Assembly: GCA_964361075.1 (NCBI GenBank) | Contig: CAYHZL010000030.1 | Coordinates: forward strand, 1 to 23,918 | Direction: 5' to 3' | Origin: CAYHZL01 sp964361075 | GTDB taxonomy: Bacteria > Bacteroidota > Ignavibacteria > UBA10030 > UBA8401 | DNA: 23,918 bases | In this document: piece after piece, positions 23,733 through 23,918 of the stretch | Position numbering within the stretch: the stretch's first letter is position 1 | How the letters are laid out: each line of letters starts with the position of its first letter | Position numbers and translations under genes: made by a program | The notes under the pieces: model-generated | What the model saw: the letters and a program-made list of their open reading frames with translations, nothing else | Databases searched by the model: none | What the model was told of the DNA's origin: nothing

Positions 23733-23918
23733 CATCATTTGTGTTAACATTTTTTTTATGAAATTTTACTCAACACAAGGAAATGACTCTGCGGAGATAA
23801 TAAGAAAATTGTTTATATATTAGTTGTGTGCAATGATATGAGACGACTGTTTCAAAATAGAATTACCGACTGGACGATACAGAAATTTAATTATAGTTAA
23901 CTTTATGAATTATTGGAC
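23733..23918. other. AT-rich stretch after holA without a supported gene
   Basis: Only two tiny open frames occur (21 codons from 23758, 20 codons from about 23838), with no recognisable product. An ATG at 23905 runs off the window end and could be the next gene, but too little is visible to judge. No hairpin terminator, tRNA or repeat was recognised here. Confidence 0.5.

Overview
The window is AT-rich, moderately compact bacterial DNA with every supported gene on the + strand. It most likely comes from the Ignavibacteria/Kapabacteria/Chlorobi side of Bacteroidota. The main clue is the type IX secretion (T9SS) C-terminal sorting domain of the form NYPNPFN..T.I.Y..P, seen four times and typical of that group. 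The order comB-ftsK-lolA, an RNase G with bacteroidotal-style features and many outer-membrane barrels fit the same placement. This is inference from the sequence; no 16S or database search was possible.

Region 1 (1-11.9 kb) is an envelope and secretion block. It begins with the tail of one T9SS cargo protein, followed by two tandem paralogous T9SS cargo proteins that share an exactly identical 339-bp stretch over their sorting domains. Next is a 1303-residue M6-like metalloprotease with a parallel beta-helix, a TPR-like segment and a sorting domain. An outer-membrane beta-barrel, a CsgG-like protein and an 834-residue protein combining a CsgG-like domain, a transglutaminase-like domain and TPR-like repeats complete the block. 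The last three look like a functional unit acting at or under the outer membrane.

Region 2 (11.9-12.83 kb) has no protein-coding gene. It holds a tRNA-Ala with anticodon CGC, and the small bacterial SRP RNA (ffs) 14 nt downstream, ending in a T-tract terminator. Around them lie intergenic repeats: a GGGATCCC-centred palindrome present twice, a nested inverted-repeat (MITE-like) element and a degenerate dispersed repeat.

Region 3 (12.83-23.7 kb) is housekeeping: RNase G (rng); a TalC-type transaldolase overlapping gcvT; comB-ftsK-lolA, almost touching one another; a YbhN/LPG-synthase-like flippase overlapping a small outer-membrane barrel gene; a secreted cyclophilin; and holA (DNA polymerase III delta). 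A 117-bp element with terminal inverted repeats and an internal terminator separates the cyclophilin from holA. The lolA signal peptide appears to be encoded by a dispersed-repeat-like sequence.

No CRISPR array, transposase, phage gene or classical defence system was found. The most novel candidates are the barrel/CsgG/CsgG-transglutaminase-TPR cluster and the M6-like protease with a metzincin-like third zinc ligand.
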